This document shows positions 5,168 to 5,462 of a stretch of DNA of 5,462 bases, one piece after another. Origin of the DNA: Anaerolineaceae bacterium. Its GTDB lineage: Bacteria; Chloroflexota; Anaerolineae; Anaerolineales; Anaerolineaceae. Below the pieces are notes generated by a model. That model was given only the letters and a program-made list of their open reading frames with translations, searched no databases and was not told the origin of the DNA. The stretch's first letter is position 1. Every line of letters begins with the position of its first letter. Position numbers and translations under genes: made by a program. The stretch covers positions 1-5,462 of the forward strand of contig DAIEPS010000135.1 in assembly GCA_027348305.1 (NCBI GenBank). The letters are read 5' to 3'.

Positions 5168-5462
5168 GGAATAGACCCGTCACCCTGCGTAGTAAGGATC
5201 AGCGGTCCATTTTCAGTGACTGCCACCGTGTGTTCATAGTGGGCGGTCAGGGAACCATCTGCGGATGAAACCGTCCACTGGTCTGGCAGGACTCTTGTTA
5301 AAGGAGTTCCAACCAGGAGCATGGGCTCCAACGCGATGGTCATTCCGACTCGGAGCACCAGACCTCGGCCGGGCACACCATAATTCGGGAGTTGTGGTCC
5401 TTCATGCATGGCGCGTCCTACCCCATGGCCTGTGTATTCACGGGTAACGTGAAAACCTTGGC
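5152..5462 (-). CDS. map: Methionine aminopeptidase type I, C-terminal part (cut by window edge)
   Basis: MetAP is a cytosolic metalloenzyme that removes the initiator methionine from new proteins. The window holds the last 102 residues and the TAA stop; the N-terminal half lies beyond the right edge. The first visible residues are QGFHVTREYTGHGVGRAMHE. Counting from the first complete codon, expected metal-binding or catalytic residues are H12 (TGHGVGR), H19 (MHEGPQLPNYG), E45 (GMTIALEPM) and E76 (AHYEHTVAVTE). These are all of the family's C-terminal active-site positions I expect to see. GRGLVLRVGMTIALEPML and the WTVSSADGSLTAHYEHT block complete the pita-bread fold. It is followed by rpmJ with no infA between. 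Confidence 0.96.
   Translation of the reverse strand, partial: QGFHVTREYTGHGVGRAMHEGPQLPNYGVPGRGLVLRVGMTIALEPMLLVGTPLTRVLPDQWTVSSADGSLTAHYEHTVAVTENGPLILTTQGDGSIPRRNA

Noticed and set aside
1..5462. CRISPR array, tRNA, insertion sequence or phage attachment site
   Set aside because: No regularly spaced direct repeats, cloverleaf sequence, transposase or integrase fragment was seen; almost all of the window is accounted for by housekeeping genes.

Overview
This window is the distal half of a bacterial ribosomal-protein/RNA-polymerase operon (the spc/alpha region joined to the L13-S9 pair). Every supported gene lies on the minus strand, so transcription runs from high to low coordinates. Gene order in reading direction: map (3' part, cut by the window edge), rpmJ (L36), rpsM (S13), rpsK (S11), rpsD (S4), rpoA (RNAP alpha), rplQ (L17), truA (tRNA pseudouridine synthase), rplM (L13), rpsI (S9), then a 162-base gap and the 5' part of an unrecognised gene that runs off the left edge. 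No plus-strand gene, tRNA, rRNA, CRISPR array or mobile element was found.

Organism: the order rplQ-truA-rplM-rpsI with no ECF-transporter genes between rplQ and truA, a zinc-type S4 of 212 residues, and the look of the alpha subunit suggest Chloroflexota, possibly Anaerolineae. This is inferred from family knowledge, not a database search. Codon use looks uniform, and I see no sign of recent transfer in the known genes.

Layout: 5462-5152 end of map; 5151-5091 a 61-base spacer with a good promoter candidate and a UUCG-capped hairpin; 5090-4581 rpmJ and rpsM, 6 bases apart; 4580-4473 a 108-base spacer that can fold into a closed multi-branch structure; 4472-2395 rpsK, rpsD and rpoA; 2388-1215 rplQ and truA; 1178-339 rplM and rpsI; 338-177 a spacer with an 80-base inverted-repeat structure; 176-1 an unknown gene. 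infA, which often sits between map and rpmJ, is absent there.

Function: S13, S11, S4 and S9 belong to the 30S subunit, and L36, L17 and L13 to the 50S. RpoA nucleates RNA polymerase assembly, MetAP trims the initiator Met of new proteins, and TruA modifies tRNA anticodon arms. The set therefore links ribosome, polymerase and tRNA maturation supply. Most of the window is ordinary housekeeping DNA. The parts worth a second look are the two structured spacers (4492-4583 and 228-307) and the unknown gene after rpsI.
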